Numbered from the stretch's first letter, positions 23,166 to 32,024 are shown. The stretch is DNA of 41,233 nucleotides from an uncultured Clostridium sp. (GCA_900543885.1 UQTA01000023.1:1-41233), one strand, 5' to 3'. Program-made: numbers and translations. The notes: generated by a model from the letters alone, not told the origin.

Positions 23166-23600
23166 TTATTTTTCTTCCATAAATCTGATGTATTCCATTC
23201 TCACACCGTCTGCTGTAGCTTTTCTCCCCATTCTCACCGCCACTTCACTCCAGGTAAGCTCCTCAAAGATCTTATACCTGATAATGCGCTGCATTCTCTG
23301 CGGAATCGTATTCAGCCATGCTTCCACATCATGTTTGATCCGTTCCGCAGTCTGCAACCGCTCTTTCAGGATCTCTTCCAGCCGGTCCAGCTCATCTGGA
23401 TCCTTTACTACAGGATATGCCAGACCTTCGATATGAAACGTCTGTGGTGTGTAAGGGAACTCATGTGAAGACCCTTTCACTGCATCCTGCTCAATCCTCT
23501 TCCTGGCTTTCTTAAGCTTCAGGATCTCCCTTTTGGTATCTTCCACCTGAACGCATGCATCTATGTACTGCACCAATATCTGCTTGTCCAACGGTATCAC
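23166..23600 (-). CDS. Late transcription regulator (ArpU/RinA-like, sigma-70 region 4-type HTH)
   Basis: 144 residues. N-terminal coiled-coil-like part (KREILKLKKARKRIEQDAV), a central linker and a C-terminal helix-turn-helix resembling sigma-70 region 4 (LTWSEVAVRMGRKATADGVR). Such proteins switch on phage late genes in Firmicutes. The GTG start at 23600 is close to the SD; TTG at 23591 is a better-spaced alternative. It lies directly upstream of the 9-bp repeat promoter and the structural operon. Confidence 0.8.
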   Translation of the reverse strand: MIPLDKQILVQYIDACVQVEDTKREILKLKKARKRIEQDAVKGSSHEFPYTPQTFHIEGLAYPVVKDPDELDRLEEILKERLQTAERIKHDVEAWLNTIPQRMQRIIRYKIFEELTWSEVAVRMGRKATADGVRMEYIRFMEEK

Positions 23601-23616
23601 CTCCCATTCTACGCTT

Positions 23617-23778
23617 TTATCTAAACAAATCCCTAGTCAGGTATAATATTAAAAACACCCAAACAAGAACAAATTCGTGCATTTCAATATTTCCACGCTT
23701 TATTTTGAACATACCGTAACAAAGCCAATATGCTATGCCTCCAATTGCCACGATTGCTTTTGCGCTCATAATCATCAT
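23617..23778 (-). CDS. Small membrane protein
   Basis: 53 residues from ATG 23778 with AGGAGG upstream. Two hydrophobic segments: MSAKAIVAIGGIAYWLCYGM and HEFVLVWVFLILYLT. Overlaps the TGA of the preceding gene (ATGA). It could be a holin-like protein, but its early-gene position argues against a late lysis role. Function unknown. Confidence 0.6.
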   Translation of the reverse strand: MMIMSAKAIVAIGGIAYWLCYGMFKIKRGNIEMHEFVLVWVFLILYLTRDLFR

Positions 23779-23957
23779 TTTCTGCCTCCTCGCAGCTCCG
23801 GATCCGGGCAGAGGCTTGTCCCCGCATAAGCTGGCATCCTGGCTGACCATGTCGCTGGCCTGGGTCCCTTTATGATTTCCTCATCAGCTGCCGCTATGGC
23901 TGCTTTTCTCTGTAACTGGTTTGCCTTTCTCTGGGCATCTGACTTTACTAATCCCAT
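23775..23957 (-). CDS. Small basic phage protein, overlapping frame
   Basis: 60 residues: MGLVKSDAQRKANQLQRKAA is a plausible helical start, then AAADEEIIKGP and a Pro-rich tail. Its first half overlaps in another frame the end of the gene at 23884-24030, so only the 3' part is free. Its stop overlaps the next gene's ATG, supporting that it is translated. Low-to-moderate certainty. Confidence 0.45.
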   Translation of the reverse strand: MGLVKSDAQRKANQLQRKAAIAAADEEIIKGPRPATWSARMPAYAGTSLCPDPELRGGRK

Positions 23958-24030
23958 TCTTTATGTCCTCTCCCTTCTTGCGCATGGCAGCTATCACATA
24001 CTCCACGTTGGGATTTGCTCGTTTCCACAT
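23884..24030 (-). CDS. Small phage protein
   Basis: 48 residues: MWKRANPNVEYVIAAMRKKG then a short basic tail. Start overlaps the stop of the previous gene as TAATG, and similar small genes occur in this family of phages. Function unknown. Confidence 0.55.
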   Translation of the reverse strand: MWKRANPNVEYVIAAMRKKGEDIKNGISKVRCPEKGKPVTEKSSHSGS

Positions 24031-24170
24031 TACGCAGCTTTACCGGTATGCTTCCGGTCTTTTCTTTCCAAGTACAGCTTTACCAGCGTGTAGATCTGGC
24101 GAAGGAACAGGCTGTCTTCTATGTGACTTATATTCTGGATGATGTACTGCTTTACATGTTTGTTATTCAT
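24030..24170 (-). CDS. Small phage protein (helical)
   Basis: 46 residues with AGGAGG upstream: MNNKHVKQYIIQNISHIEDS then LFLRQIYTLVKLYLERK. Two predicted helices, no recognised domain. Stop overlaps the next start, so it is coupled to it. Confidence 0.6.
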   Translation of the reverse strand: MNNKHVKQYIIQNISHIEDSLFLRQIYTLVKLYLERKDRKHTGKAA

Positions 24171-24189
24171 AGGCTACCTCCTTTAAATT

Positions 24190-24411
24190 TCAGTTTTCTG
24201 TTTTATCAGCATCAATATATGGATCTACTTTATATACATCGCCCTCAAAATTCCACATTTGAATTTCTTTGCAAACAGCGCCACACTTTCGGCATTTCAC
24301 TAGATCTATCCACATCTGATCTACCTGATGTATTTCATCAATCCATTCTATTTCAGCCGGTTTCTCACTAATAGATTTTATAATGATGCTTCCACACTTT
24401 CCGCATGTCAT
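24190..24411 (-). CDS. Zinc-ribbon protein
   Basis: 73 residues with CGKC near the N-terminus and CRKC in the middle, so a four-cysteine zinc-binding site is likely. The frame is open upstream for about 33 more codons, up to the stop of the membrane gene at 24511, encoding an Arg/Lys/Tyr-rich helix, but no ATG is found there and the ribosome site before 24411 is weak. DNA/RNA-binding role possible; function unknown. Confidence 0.55.
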   Translation of the reverse strand: MTCGKCGSIIIKSISEKPAEIEWIDEIHQVDQMWIDLVKCRKCGAVCKEIQMWNFEGDVYKVDPYIDADKTEN

Positions 24412-24510
24412 ACAGCGTATTTTCCCTTTTCCGTATCGAATAAGATTATACGCTGCGTATAAGCGATCTTTTAAATTTGGATATTTTCGTCCTATAATTT
24501 CTCCTAAATC

Positions 24511-24666
24511 TTAATTTACCGCCATATAAATAAATGGCAAAAACAGAAACCACATAATATCATCTACTGTCCTCGGCTGGATTTCGCCGTACAGTAACAG
24601 CTCTAATCCCCTCCAGACCAGGGCCAGCACTATCCAAATATATACTGCCTTTAATGTCCTATCCAT
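24511..24666 (-). CDS. Small membrane protein
   Basis: 51 residues with AGGAG upstream of ATG 24666. MDRTLKAVYIWIVLALVWRG begins a hydrophobic segment, then LELLLYGEIQPRTVDDI and a second hydrophobic end. Of a type common among Lachnospiraceae prophages. Function unknown. Confidence 0.6.
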   Translation of the reverse strand: MDRTLKAVYIWIVLALVWRGLELLLYGEIQPRTVDDIMWFLFLPFIYMAVN

Positions 24667-24747
24667 TGACCTTTCTCCTGATCTTAATTTAATTTCCTAC
24701 CAATAACTCAACTGACAACTAAAAAATCAACTCAAAAGTCAATTTCT

Positions 24748-25260
24748 TTATTCAACTTTCTCAAACCGCCCCATGTAATGACCTTTCCAGCCGGCACTTG
24801 CGTCAGGCTTGGCTTCCACCTCTGCCCTGTATGGCTCCGGAAGTGGCATCCAAGCATTGACAAATACGCCAATACTAACGCAGCTATCTCCTCCGTTGTC
24901 ATCTCCAAAATACCAAGCACCGCCGCCATCATCTGCTTCATAATGACCTACCGCCGGAAAAGTGATATTGTCAAATGACATCAGCACATAGTCTTCACTC
25001 TCTGGCAGTCTCTCTTCCACCGAGATCCAGCTATGCATTGGAACCGTCAGAAGTGCTGCCGCCTCTGCATATTTTTCCATCAACGTCTCTACAGCATCCG
25101 GGTATACGCCTGTATCTTCATAGTCCCTAAGCTTACACAGCGCACCATATAGCTTTTCTGCCACGTCTAAAGTAATCACATGGCCAGCTCTAAGCTGTTC
25201 CCACCTGACCCCCTTCAGACACCAGTTACCCAGGTCATCCTTTTCTGTTAATCTTTTCAT
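24748..25260 (-). CDS. DUF551-containing phage protein
   Basis: 170 residues. N-terminal part reads MKRLTEKDDLGNWCLKGVRW, with a central helix (KLYGALCKLRDYEDTGVYPD) of a recurrent phage protein; the C-terminal half carries the DUF551 motif WISVEERLPESEDYVLMSFD and VNAWMPLPEPY. DUF551 is widespread in phages and its function is unknown. Confidence 0.78.
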   Translation of the reverse strand: MKRLTEKDDLGNWCLKGVRWEQLRAGHVITLDVAEKLYGALCKLRDYEDTGVYPDAVETLMEKYAEAAALLTVPMHSWISVEERLPESEDYVLMSFDNITFPAVGHYEADDGGGAWYFGDDNGGDSCVSIGVFVNAWMPLPEPYRAEVEAKPDASAGWKGHYMGRFEKVE

Positions 25261-25399
25261 TTTCTTTCCCCTTTCTCACACACTCTCTATGCATGTACAA
25301 TACCGTCCCTCTCTTTGTCCTGATCCACTCGGCATCTCCATTGATTACATTCTGGCAGATGCAGCAGACCGGGACGGATATCTTCTTGGTATTATTCAT
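25235..25399 (-). CDS. Small CxxC-rich phage protein
   Basis: 54 residues with AAAGGGG before ATG 25399. CCICQNVINGDAEWI and then MHREC give four to five zinc-ligand candidates. It overlaps the start of the DUF551 gene in another frame. Function unknown. Confidence 0.6.
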   Translation of the reverse strand: MNNTKKISVPVCCICQNVINGDAEWIRTKRGTVLYMHRECVRKGKENEKINRKG

Positions 25400-25641
25400 T
25401 TTTCCCCTTTCCTACTCCTGGCTTCCAGCTGATCCAACAGATCCTGTATCTGGTGGACTATCAGCGGACAGGAATGATATCGTTCCATCAGGAAACGGGC
25501 CTGCCTTACGATCCCATCCCATTCCTCTGACTGCCAGGATGGGACTGCCTTGCTGTAGCGTTTCCAGAAGCCATTGTATACGTCGTAATAAATTCCTTTG
25601 ACCTGCTGGTCTGAAAGGATCGCCACATCATCCAGTGTCAT
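25396..25641 (-). CDS. Hypothetical phage protein
   Basis: 81 residues: MTLDDVAILSDQQVKGIYYD, then FWKRYSKAVPSW and a helix with LMERYHSCPLIVHQIQDLL. It overlaps RusA by 4 bases (ATGA) and the next gene by 4. Seen in Lachnospiraceae prophages next to RusA genes, to my recollection. No function. Confidence 0.6.
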   Translation of the reverse strand: MTLDDVAILSDQQVKGIYYDVYNGFWKRYSKAVPSWQSEEWDGIVRQARFLMERYHSCPLIVHQIQDLLDQLEARSRKGEK

Positions 25642-26030
25642 ATCTCCTCTATCCTCACGTAGATCCCTGGGATCTCTGCCCAGAACTTCCCTGCCATCTC
25701 TGCAGCTACCAGGGCATCAACTTTCCAAAATCCGCAAGCTGTCATGCAGTCTTTTAAAAGCTTCTGGAGATTGTCTGTATCTGGCTTTGTGATCCGGTAT
25801 TCACCATCTGCATGTTTCCCCTTAGGGAAGCACCACTTGACCATCAAACGTACTCCCTGTTCAAATGGCTGTTCCGGTCTGTGTCCTGCCAGATGTCCCA
25901 TCAGCTTCTGTCTGGCAGCTTTCAGATCTGCCGGTTCATAAAAAACAGGCTTGCCTTTTACCACATGCACCTGCTTCTCCTGGTGTGTCACTGTCGGTGG
26001 CACCATTGCCATAAAAAATTCAATCACCAC
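25638..26030 (-). CDS. rusA: RusA-family Holliday junction resolvase
   Basis: About 130 residues of the RusA family. Catalytic acidic residues lie in RITKPDTDNLQKLLKDCM (Asp pair) and FWKVDALVAAEM. The MVPPTVTHQEKQVHVVKG opening is typical. A GTG at 26030, six bases after GGAG, is preferred over an adjacent TTG. The enzyme cuts four-way DNA junctions made during phage replication and recombination. The gene overlaps its neighbours. Confidence 0.88.
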   Translation of the reverse strand: MVIEFFMAMVPPTVTHQEKQVHVVKGKPVFYEPADLKAARQKLMGHLAGHRPEQPFEQGVRLMVKWCFPKGKHADGEYRITKPDTDNLQKLLKDCMTACGFWKVDALVAAEMAGKFWAEIPGIYVRIEEI

Positions 26031-26244
26031 AATCAACTCCTTGCCAAGTCTTGGTTTCCGGATTGTATTTTATAAAACCATGTCGGTTTGCCATATCAAA
26101 AATCTTCTGCATAACTTCCGGCTGTTGAATGATCCATTTAGCCACATCACTGTTTCGAATATCAAATCCTGCTTTATCTTTTGCGTGTCCAAGCGGAGGC
26201 ATATGCTTTACACACTCTAAAAATTTATAATCCAATGCGCTCAT
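26020..26244 (-). CDS. Hypothetical phage protein
   Basis: 74 residues: MSALDYKFLECVKHMPPLGH, then SDVAKWIIQQPEVMQKIFDM and a strand-like end. Overlaps the start of rusA. Between the putative origin and rusA; function unknown. Confidence 0.55.
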   Translation of the reverse strand: MSALDYKFLECVKHMPPLGHAKDKAGFDIRNSDVAKWIIQQPEVMQKIFDMANRHGFIKYNPETKTWQGVDCGD

Positions 26245-26289
26245 CTTATTTTCTCCTTTTCATTTCCCCCTGCTCTAGGTTTGGTGCCC

Positions 26290-26497
26290 TCTGTGTCTGT
26301 GGGGTGGGTGGTCGTTGTGCGACAGCTTCCGCACGACTACCTACCCCCGCATAGAGGGGTGCGCTACACCACTATACGTAAGTATAGGTCCGGCGCACCC
26401 CTTTTGGCGCACTGCGCGGGACTGCACCAGACCCAGGTCATGCGCACCGTGCGCCAGACCGTAAATTTCTGGTTCAGCGCACCTGCGCATGACTGCA
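26290..26497. repeat. GC-rich iteron-like cluster, candidate replication origin
   Basis: No gene-like frame is credible here. The stretch is dense in TGCGC/GGTGCGCC words on the minus strand: ggcgcacc at 26392-26399 (and again at 26523-26530 inside the primase gene), and near-copies at 26405, 26441, 26449 and 26476. There are hairpins CTATAC-GTAA-GTATAG (26372-26387) and CCCC-8-GGGG (about 26344-26359). It lies directly downstream of the primase-helicase gene, as phage origins often do. Base composition differs sharply from flanks. Confidence 0.5.
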
Positions 26498-28789
26498 CTA
26501 GACTGCGCCGTTTTTCTGGTCTGGCGCACCCTGTTTTTCCTTTCTCCTGATGTACATTTTGCCATCAGCCCCCTGATATTTTTCATAATGATCTGCCAGA
26601 TCTTTCTTCCTTTTATTGCTGTCCCCTAACCATGAAAGCAGTGTCCTTGATGATGTATCAAGTTTATCTGCAAGCTCCTGGGCAGGCACCTCACGGCCCT
26701 CAAATTCAATGTTGGCAAACTCTACTTCAAAGGAACTGAGCTTTTTTTCCTTCGCTTTTTGAGCCAGTTCTTTTCTCTTTTCCGCTGCCTTTTGCCAAAG
26801 CGGTTTCTCCGTCTCTGGCTCAATATCACTCAATATCCCTACCTGATCAATGGTATGGACTGGATAATTGAACCACGCATTGACTGCCGGAAACTTCGGA
26901 AACTCTCTTAAAGTGCCTTCAATACGCCACGCTGTAACGCTCCTTGCCCTTATCCTGGCTACTTCCACCATCTTCTGAAGGTTTGCCCATTGCCACACAT
27001 CCAGCTTGTTTTCGCAGTAATTGAGCATCTGGTAACTGCTGCAAAGATCATCCTGGGACAGGTCGTCATCCCATTTAAAATGGGAATCCAGGTACTGTTT
27101 GCATGCTTCACATACAGCCTTATTCTCTTCCTGTTTCAGGGCATCTTCGGACAGTTCCAGCTCGATCATATCCAGCATTGCATCCGGATCACGTGCAAAT
27201 ACACCGGAACCGGATGCACGGTCCATGGACTTCTTGCTGCCCTGGCTGCCTTTTGAATGGTGGTGGCAGTAGATCACGGCCACGCCCAGTTCCGTGCAGA
27301 CCTTATCGAACTGATTACAGAAATTGGACATCTGGTCCGCACTGTTCTCATCGCCTGTGATGACCTTATAGATCGGATCGATGATGATGGCTATATAATT
27401 CTTCTTGGAAGCCCTGCGGATGAGCATGGGCGCCAGTTTATCCATAGGCCGGGACTTGCCTCTTAAATTCCATATATCAATGTTATCCAGGTGTTCCGGA
27501 CGGATCCCCATCGCCTGGTAAACATCCCTGAAACGGTGCAGGCAGCTTGCTCTGTCCAGTTCCAGGTTCACATACATCACACGCCCCTGTGAGCACTGCC
27601 AGGACAGCCATTTACGGCCTTCTGCAATGGCAATGCACATTTCTATCTGTAAAAAGGATTTACCCGCCTTAGAGGGCCCTGCGATCAGCATCTTATGTCC
27701 CTGGCGCAGCACCCCTTCGATCAGACACGGGGCCAGTTCCGGCAGGTTGTCCCATACATCTTCCAGGCTTTCCGGATCCGGCAGGTCATCATTGACTGAC
27801 TCGATCCATTCCTTCCATTCAGCCCAGCTTTCCTTTCCGATGTTGGTGTCGATCAGGAACTGCTTATTCTCTCCACGCAGCACACCTGGCATACGGGACA
27901 GTCTGGACGGGTTCCGGTTCTGCTGGTCGATCTCCAGACCGTTCTTGCGGCAGATATCATAGAGATAGTCCACACGCTTGCGGTATTCCCCATAGTCTGC
28001 GGCATCTACTTTTACAATGGCATGGAGGCTCTTCTTTCCGGAATGGACCAGGCATGCCACAGGAAGTTCCAGTTCCCGGATCAGCGCATGCTGCTTGTCG
28101 ATCTCCATGCTGTCTGACTCTACCAGGGCATAACGGAAGTCTGTCACGTTGTCGTTCCTTACTCCCTTTCCATCCAGCGGGTTAAAACGGATCCAGGCAC
28201 CAGCCTGAGGATCATAATCCCCCAGGACACTGCCGATATCACCGCCACAGGCAGAAAGTGCTTCTATCAGCTGTCCTGCAGTACGGTCAAAAGACCCCTT
28301 ATCTGCTGGGAGCCATTTATCATCCTTCTGCCAGCTCTTTACCACATAGCCTACATTCTCCCCTGCTTCAAACAGTGTCTCCAGATACCGGATCAGTTCC
28401 TTGGCGGGGTCAAATCGGGCCGGTTCCCGTACCTCTTTTCCCTCTACCCAGTTCCGGTCAATGAACACTCCTTCCTCACTGGAAATGGTATCTTCCCAGC
28501 CCAGGGCATGCCCCGGATCATAGGGCGGTGTCCACCCCTGTTCCCTGGCATACTGGACGATCGTCCCACCGGTCACGGGGGAGCCATTTCCCTTAAATCC
28601 CTTCCATTTTTTCTGGCATTCCCCAGGATGATACCTGCCGGGATCTCTCCGGCTCCAGTTGTCCCACACATCCACGCTATATCCTTCCAGGTCCAGGGCC
28701 ATGCCGATATTCAGCCACTGCTGGTAATCCAGTTCAGCCGGCTCTATATGATCTAAGACCTCCAACAGGTCATACTGGCTTCTTTCCAT
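26498..28789 (-). CDS. Primase-polymerase/helicase fusion (PriCT_2, AEP-like, RepA-like AAA)
   Basis: 763 residues. N-terminal ~85 residues resemble the PriCT_2 domain (DYQQWLNIGMALDLEGYS). Next an archaeo-eukaryotic primase-like region (about 100-330; SLHAIVKVDAADYGEYRK, NPSRLSRMPGVLRGENKQF). Then a RecA-like helicase: Walker A AGPSKAGKSFL (about 365), Walker B-like AIIIDPIYKVITGDEN, and YCHHHSKGSQGSKKS. The C-terminal ~70 residues look like a winged helix (AQELADKLDTSSRTLLSWLG). It primes and unwinds DNA at the phage origin. The putative origin lies at its 3' end. Confidence 0.8.
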   Translation of the reverse strand: MERSQYDLLEVLDHIEPAELDYQQWLNIGMALDLEGYSVDVWDNWSRRDPGRYHPGECQKKWKGFKGNGSPVTGGTIVQYAREQGWTPPYDPGHALGWEDTISSEEGVFIDRNWVEGKEVREPARFDPAKELIRYLETLFEAGENVGYVVKSWQKDDKWLPADKGSFDRTAGQLIEALSACGGDIGSVLGDYDPQAGAWIRFNPLDGKGVRNDNVTDFRYALVESDSMEIDKQHALIRELELPVACLVHSGKKSLHAIVKVDAADYGEYRKRVDYLYDICRKNGLEIDQQNRNPSRLSRMPGVLRGENKQFLIDTNIGKESWAEWKEWIESVNDDLPDPESLEDVWDNLPELAPCLIEGVLRQGHKMLIAGPSKAGKSFLQIEMCIAIAEGRKWLSWQCSQGRVMYVNLELDRASCLHRFRDVYQAMGIRPEHLDNIDIWNLRGKSRPMDKLAPMLIRRASKKNYIAIIIDPIYKVITGDENSADQMSNFCNQFDKVCTELGVAVIYCHHHSKGSQGSKKSMDRASGSGVFARDPDAMLDMIELELSEDALKQEENKAVCEACKQYLDSHFKWDDDLSQDDLCSSYQMLNYCENKLDVWQWANLQKMVEVARIRARSVTAWRIEGTLREFPKFPAVNAWFNYPVHTIDQVGILSDIEPETEKPLWQKAAEKRKELAQKAKEKKLSSFEVEFANIEFEGREVPAQELADKLDTSSRTLLSWLGDSNKRKKDLADHYEKYQGADGKMYIRRKEKQGAPDQKNGAV

Positions 28790-28803
28790 TTCCTGCTTAC
28801 TCC

Positions 28804-30393
28804 TTAATTTTCAGGTACATAATTTCTTGGGTCCACACCTCTTGGGGCTCCTCTCCAGCCGCTCGCAGCGATCCGGTCGATCATGTTCTTTCCTGCCTCA
28901 AACGTCCATGTCCCTACATGCTGGAAGCCATATTTTTCCAGGCACCGGATCTGTTTCGGTGTGGTAAGGCCTTCCTCCTGCCGCTTATGCAGGCGGTCCA
29001 GGATCAGGTTTGCCTTTCCTGCATTATCTATCTCATCCGGAAGGATCCCTCTCTTTTCCAGCTCCTGTTTCTGTTTATCAGAAGGCGGTGCCATTTCCCA
29101 GCCAAAAGCCGGGACATAACCGGACAGGTCTTCCGCCTGTATGCTCATCTCAAACTGTAATGGATCCACTAGTTTCTTTTTTCTGGTACGCATCTCCTGG
29201 AGCTGTTTTGCCAGGGATTCTTCCCTTTCTGCGATCACATCTTCCGACGCTTTTCTCTCAGCCTCTTCCAGATCCATAGGGCATCCGGCTGTTTCTTCCA
29301 GATTCTCCGTCATCTTCCGGGCTACTTCCTTCTTCTCACAAATCAGGTCCGCCGGATGGCAGAGCTCATGGCGTTCTGTATGCCAGAGGAAATCCAAGAG
29401 CAATAGATGGCTCTTTCCTTCGCACAGTCTGGTCCCGCGTCCTACCATCTGGCTGTAAAGACTGCGCACCTTTGTTGGACGCAGCACGATCACACAGTCA
29501 ACGGACGGGCAGTCCCAGCCTTCCGTCAGCAGCATGGAATTGCACAGGACGTTGTATTCTCCTTTATCAAAGGCTTCCAGGACTTCTGCGCGGTCTTTGC
29601 TCTCACCATTGACTTCCGCAGCTTTAAATCCCTTTTCATTCAGGATCTCTTTGAACTTCTGGCTGGTCTTTACCAGTGGAAGGAACACGACCGTCTTTCG
29701 GTCCCTACAGTATTTCATCATCTCGTCCGCGATCTGGTGCAGATACGGATCCAGGGCTGTTGCAATGTCACCGGCTTTAAAATCACCGGACTGGATGGAT
29801 ACCCCAGACAGATCCAGCTGCAGCGGGATCGTCATGGCCTTGATCGGGGATAGATAACCCTCCCGGATCGCTTTCGGAAGGGTATATTCATAAGCCAGAC
29901 TCTCAAAAAATTCTCCCAGATTACGCATATCGCCACGGTCAGGCGTTGCCGTCACTCCCAGCACTTTTGCATCGGGGAAATGCTGCAGCACCTTCTGGTA
30001 TCCGTCTGAAATGCAGTGATGGGCCTCATCGATGATGATCACATTGAAATAATCATCCGAAAACTGCGACAGACGTTTTTCCCGCTGCATGGACTGTACA
30101 GAGCCTACCGTGATCCGGAACCAGCTCCCAAGGCAAGACTGCTCTGCTTTTTCCGTTGCACATCCCAGGTTCGTGCTTTTTTTGATCTTATCTGCCGCCT
30201 GCTCCAACAGTTCTCCCCTGTGTGCCAGGATCAACACACGGTTCCCCTGGCGCACACATTCTTCCGCTACCTTCGCAAAAACAATCGTCTTTCCGCAGCC
30301 TGTTGGCAGCACTACAAGGGTCTTTCGTGCTCCCTTGTCCCACTGTGTAAACACGGCTGCCTTTGCCTCAGACTGATACGGTCTTAATTCCAT
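28804..30393 (-). CDS. DEAD/DEAH-box DNA helicase
   Basis: 529 residues of the type III restriction/SF2 helicase family. Walker A LPTGCGKT at about 31-38, DEAH in IIIDEAHHCISDG, SAT-like GVTATPDRGD, and motif VI QMVGRGTRLCEGK. The C-terminal part is charged with a helical tail. Phages carry these helicases for replication and recombination. It lies between DUF669 and the primase gene, 1 and 14 bases from each. Confidence 0.88.
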   Translation of the reverse strand: MELRPYQSEAKAAVFTQWDKGARKTLVVLPTGCGKTIVFAKVAEECVRQGNRVLILAHRGELLEQAADKIKKSTNLGCATEKAEQSCLGSWFRITVGSVQSMQREKRLSQFSDDYFNVIIIDEAHHCISDGYQKVLQHFPDAKVLGVTATPDRGDMRNLGEFFESLAYEYTLPKAIREGYLSPIKAMTIPLQLDLSGVSIQSGDFKAGDIATALDPYLHQIADEMMKYCRDRKTVVFLPLVKTSQKFKEILNEKGFKAAEVNGESKDRAEVLEAFDKGEYNVLCNSMLLTEGWDCPSVDCVIVLRPTKVRSLYSQMVGRGTRLCEGKSHLLLLDFLWHTERHELCHPADLICEKKEVARKMTENLEETAGCPMDLEEAERKASEDVIAEREESLAKQLQEMRTRKKKLVDPLQFEMSIQAEDLSGYVPAFGWEMAPPSDKQKQELEKRGILPDEIDNAGKANLILDRLHKRQEEGLTTPKQIRCLEKYGFQHVGTWTFEAGKNMIDRIAASGWRGAPRGVDPRNYVPEN

Positions 30394-30837
30394 TTAGAAC
30401 ACACCCGCCTTAAACTGCTTTGGTTCATACTCCAGATAACGACTGACACGGTTATTCCTGCGCTTATTGCCATTCTTGTCCACATATTCATTGATCATGA
30501 CTTCCACCTTGCCGGTAGAGCATGGCACTTCATTCCAGTTAGGCCGCAGTGCTTCCCCTTTTTTCTTCTGTCCAATGCATAAGAAGAACTGGCTCAGTCT
30601 CCACTCTGCCTTTGAGTTCAGGTACAGGCTGTCAAATACATGGTGTTCCTTGCCGTCCTTATCCTTGATCAGAAGATCCAGGTTTGCCACGTTACACGGC
30701 GCCATCTTCTCGCTTCCTCCGAAATGGGCGCGTTCCATGGATGCCACTGTAAATTCATAAGTCCCTTCCGGAAGGGGCTCAGTCCCTTCATTCTCGATTG
30801 CATCATCCCAGCCGATCTCTTTTCCTAAATCTGCCAT
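30394..30837 (-). CDS. DUF669 protein, possible ssDNA-binding protein
   Basis: 147 residues from ATG 30837, preferred for its spacing after GAGGAGG. It matches the DUF669 family seen beside recombination ATPases in phages: GKEIGWDDAIENEGTEPLPE, LPEGTYEFTVASMERAHFGG and KVEVMINEYVDKNGNKRRNN. It is thought to bind single-stranded DNA, but this is not shown. It ends FKAGVF, the same last residues as the SMC-like protein upstream in the operon. Confidence 0.8.
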   Translation of the reverse strand: MADLGKEIGWDDAIENEGTEPLPEGTYEFTVASMERAHFGGSEKMAPCNVANLDLLIKDKDGKEHHVFDSLYLNSKAEWRLSQFFLCIGQKKKGEALRPNWNEVPCSTGKVEVMINEYVDKNGNKRRNNRVSRYLEYEPKQFKAGVF

Positions 30838-30854
30838 TTCTTTCATCCTCCTCA

Positions 30855-32024
30855 TTAATTAAATACTAAAGAATCCTTTTCTTTCATTTCCCTGATCGCC
30901 GCATACACCTGGTCCCAGGCACCTACCAGAACGCCGTCCACAAAGCCCGGATTGACCTCTTCATACATGTAAAGGGGCGTATCCACCGGTACATATCCCT
31001 TGGCTTCACATACGTTCTGTATATCCCATTCGCACACATCATTGGCGATCATCAGGTCCCGCAGTCTCTTTGGGAGACGTGGATCCAGTGCCGATCTTCC
31101 ATCCGGCTTTACATCCCCTTTGCTGCCCTCCACAGGCGCAATGCCTTTCTTTTCTTCTGCAGGTTTTTCATTGCCCTTGTTACTACTGGCTGTCTCCGGA
31201 TGTTTTACCGTTTCTACCGGTCTGACAGGTGGTGCTGGCTGTGTCTCCTGTACAGGGCCTGGCTGTTTTACCTCCTGCCTCTCCTCTGCCGGGGCTGTTC
31301 CCGGTTCCAGGATCTGCCGGATGCTCTCATATGTAAACGGCACTTCATCCGGCAGATTGTAGCGGTTCTTTGCATCCCAACAACTGTGATGGGTCGTATA
31401 CATAACACGTTTTCCACCCTGTGCTTTGTTCTTCCCTTTCTGGGCTCCCTGGCCATCTACATTTACTACCATGGTCTTATAGTTCGCAAACAGAACCATG
31501 TCGGCCCATTCCTTCACCATGGGAGCCACGCCCTTACTCAGCTTCATCTCCCAGCGGTCGTACGCTCCCAGTTCATCCGGCTGCTCAAACTTCCGCATCT
31601 TTGCATGGGCTGTAAAGACTACATTCACGCCTGCTTTGATCACTTCCGTAAGAAGATTTAAAAGACGCCCAAATTCCTCCTGTACATAGGTATAGCCCTT
31701 TCCATAACCAAACTCCTCAATGCTGCTCTTGTGGTTCTTATCACATATCTGGGAAATGCAGAGCATCTCAGCCCAGTCCGCCGTATCAATGACTAGGGTC
31801 TTGCAGATATCCGGATGGTTCTTTACATACATGACCTGCTCCATGAGCATCATCCAGCTGCTTGGCTCTTTGGTACGCGCGATATCCATATCCCTGGTGG
31901 AACCTTCTGTATCAATGAACAGCGGATCCGGGAAGCAGGAAGCCAGTGTAGACTTCCCGATCCCTTCCGGACCGTAGATCACGGTCTTCTTTGCTCCCGG
32001 CTGTTTTCCTCTGATGATCTCCAT
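30855..32024 (-). CDS. RecA-like recombination ATPase (AAA_24, Sak4-like)
   Basis: 389 residues. N-terminal ~220 residues form a RecA-like ATPase: Walker A GPEGIGKSTLA (about 19-29), DTEGSTRDMD, Walker B-like TLVIDTADW, and sensor region VVFTAHAKMRKFEQ. These resemble Sak4-type single-strand annealing partners. A Pro/Lys-rich linker and a C-terminal small domain (DVCEWDIQNVCEAKGYVP) follow, which makes the protein longer than the ~250-residue core. It acts with the neighbouring DUF669 protein in phage recombination. Confidence 0.78.
   Translation of the reverse strand: MEIIRGKQPGAKKTVIYGPEGIGKSTLASCFPDPLFIDTEGSTRDMDIARTKEPSSWMMLMEQVMYVKNHPDICKTLVIDTADWAEMLCISQICDKNHKSSIEEFGYGKGYTYVQEEFGRLLNLLTEVIKAGVNVVFTAHAKMRKFEQPDELGAYDRWEMKLSKGVAPMVKEWADMVLFANYKTMVVNVDGQGAQKGKNKAQGGKRVMYTTHHSCWDAKNRYNLPDEVPFTYESIRQILEPGTAPAEERQEVKQPGPVQETQPAPPVRPVETVKHPETASSNKGNEKPAEEKKGIAPVEGSKGDVKPDGRSALDPRLPKRLRDLMIANDVCEWDIQNVCEAKGYVPVDTPLYMYEEVNPGFVDGVLVGAWDQVYAAIREMKEKDSLVFN

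Noticed and set aside
23617..23778. Holin
   Set aside because: Two hydrophobic segments fit, but it lies in the early accessory cluster with no endolysin beside it.
26341..26586. 81-codon minus frame across the GC-rich cluster
   Set aside because: The reading is driven by the repeats and overlaps the end of the primase gene; more likely origin DNA.
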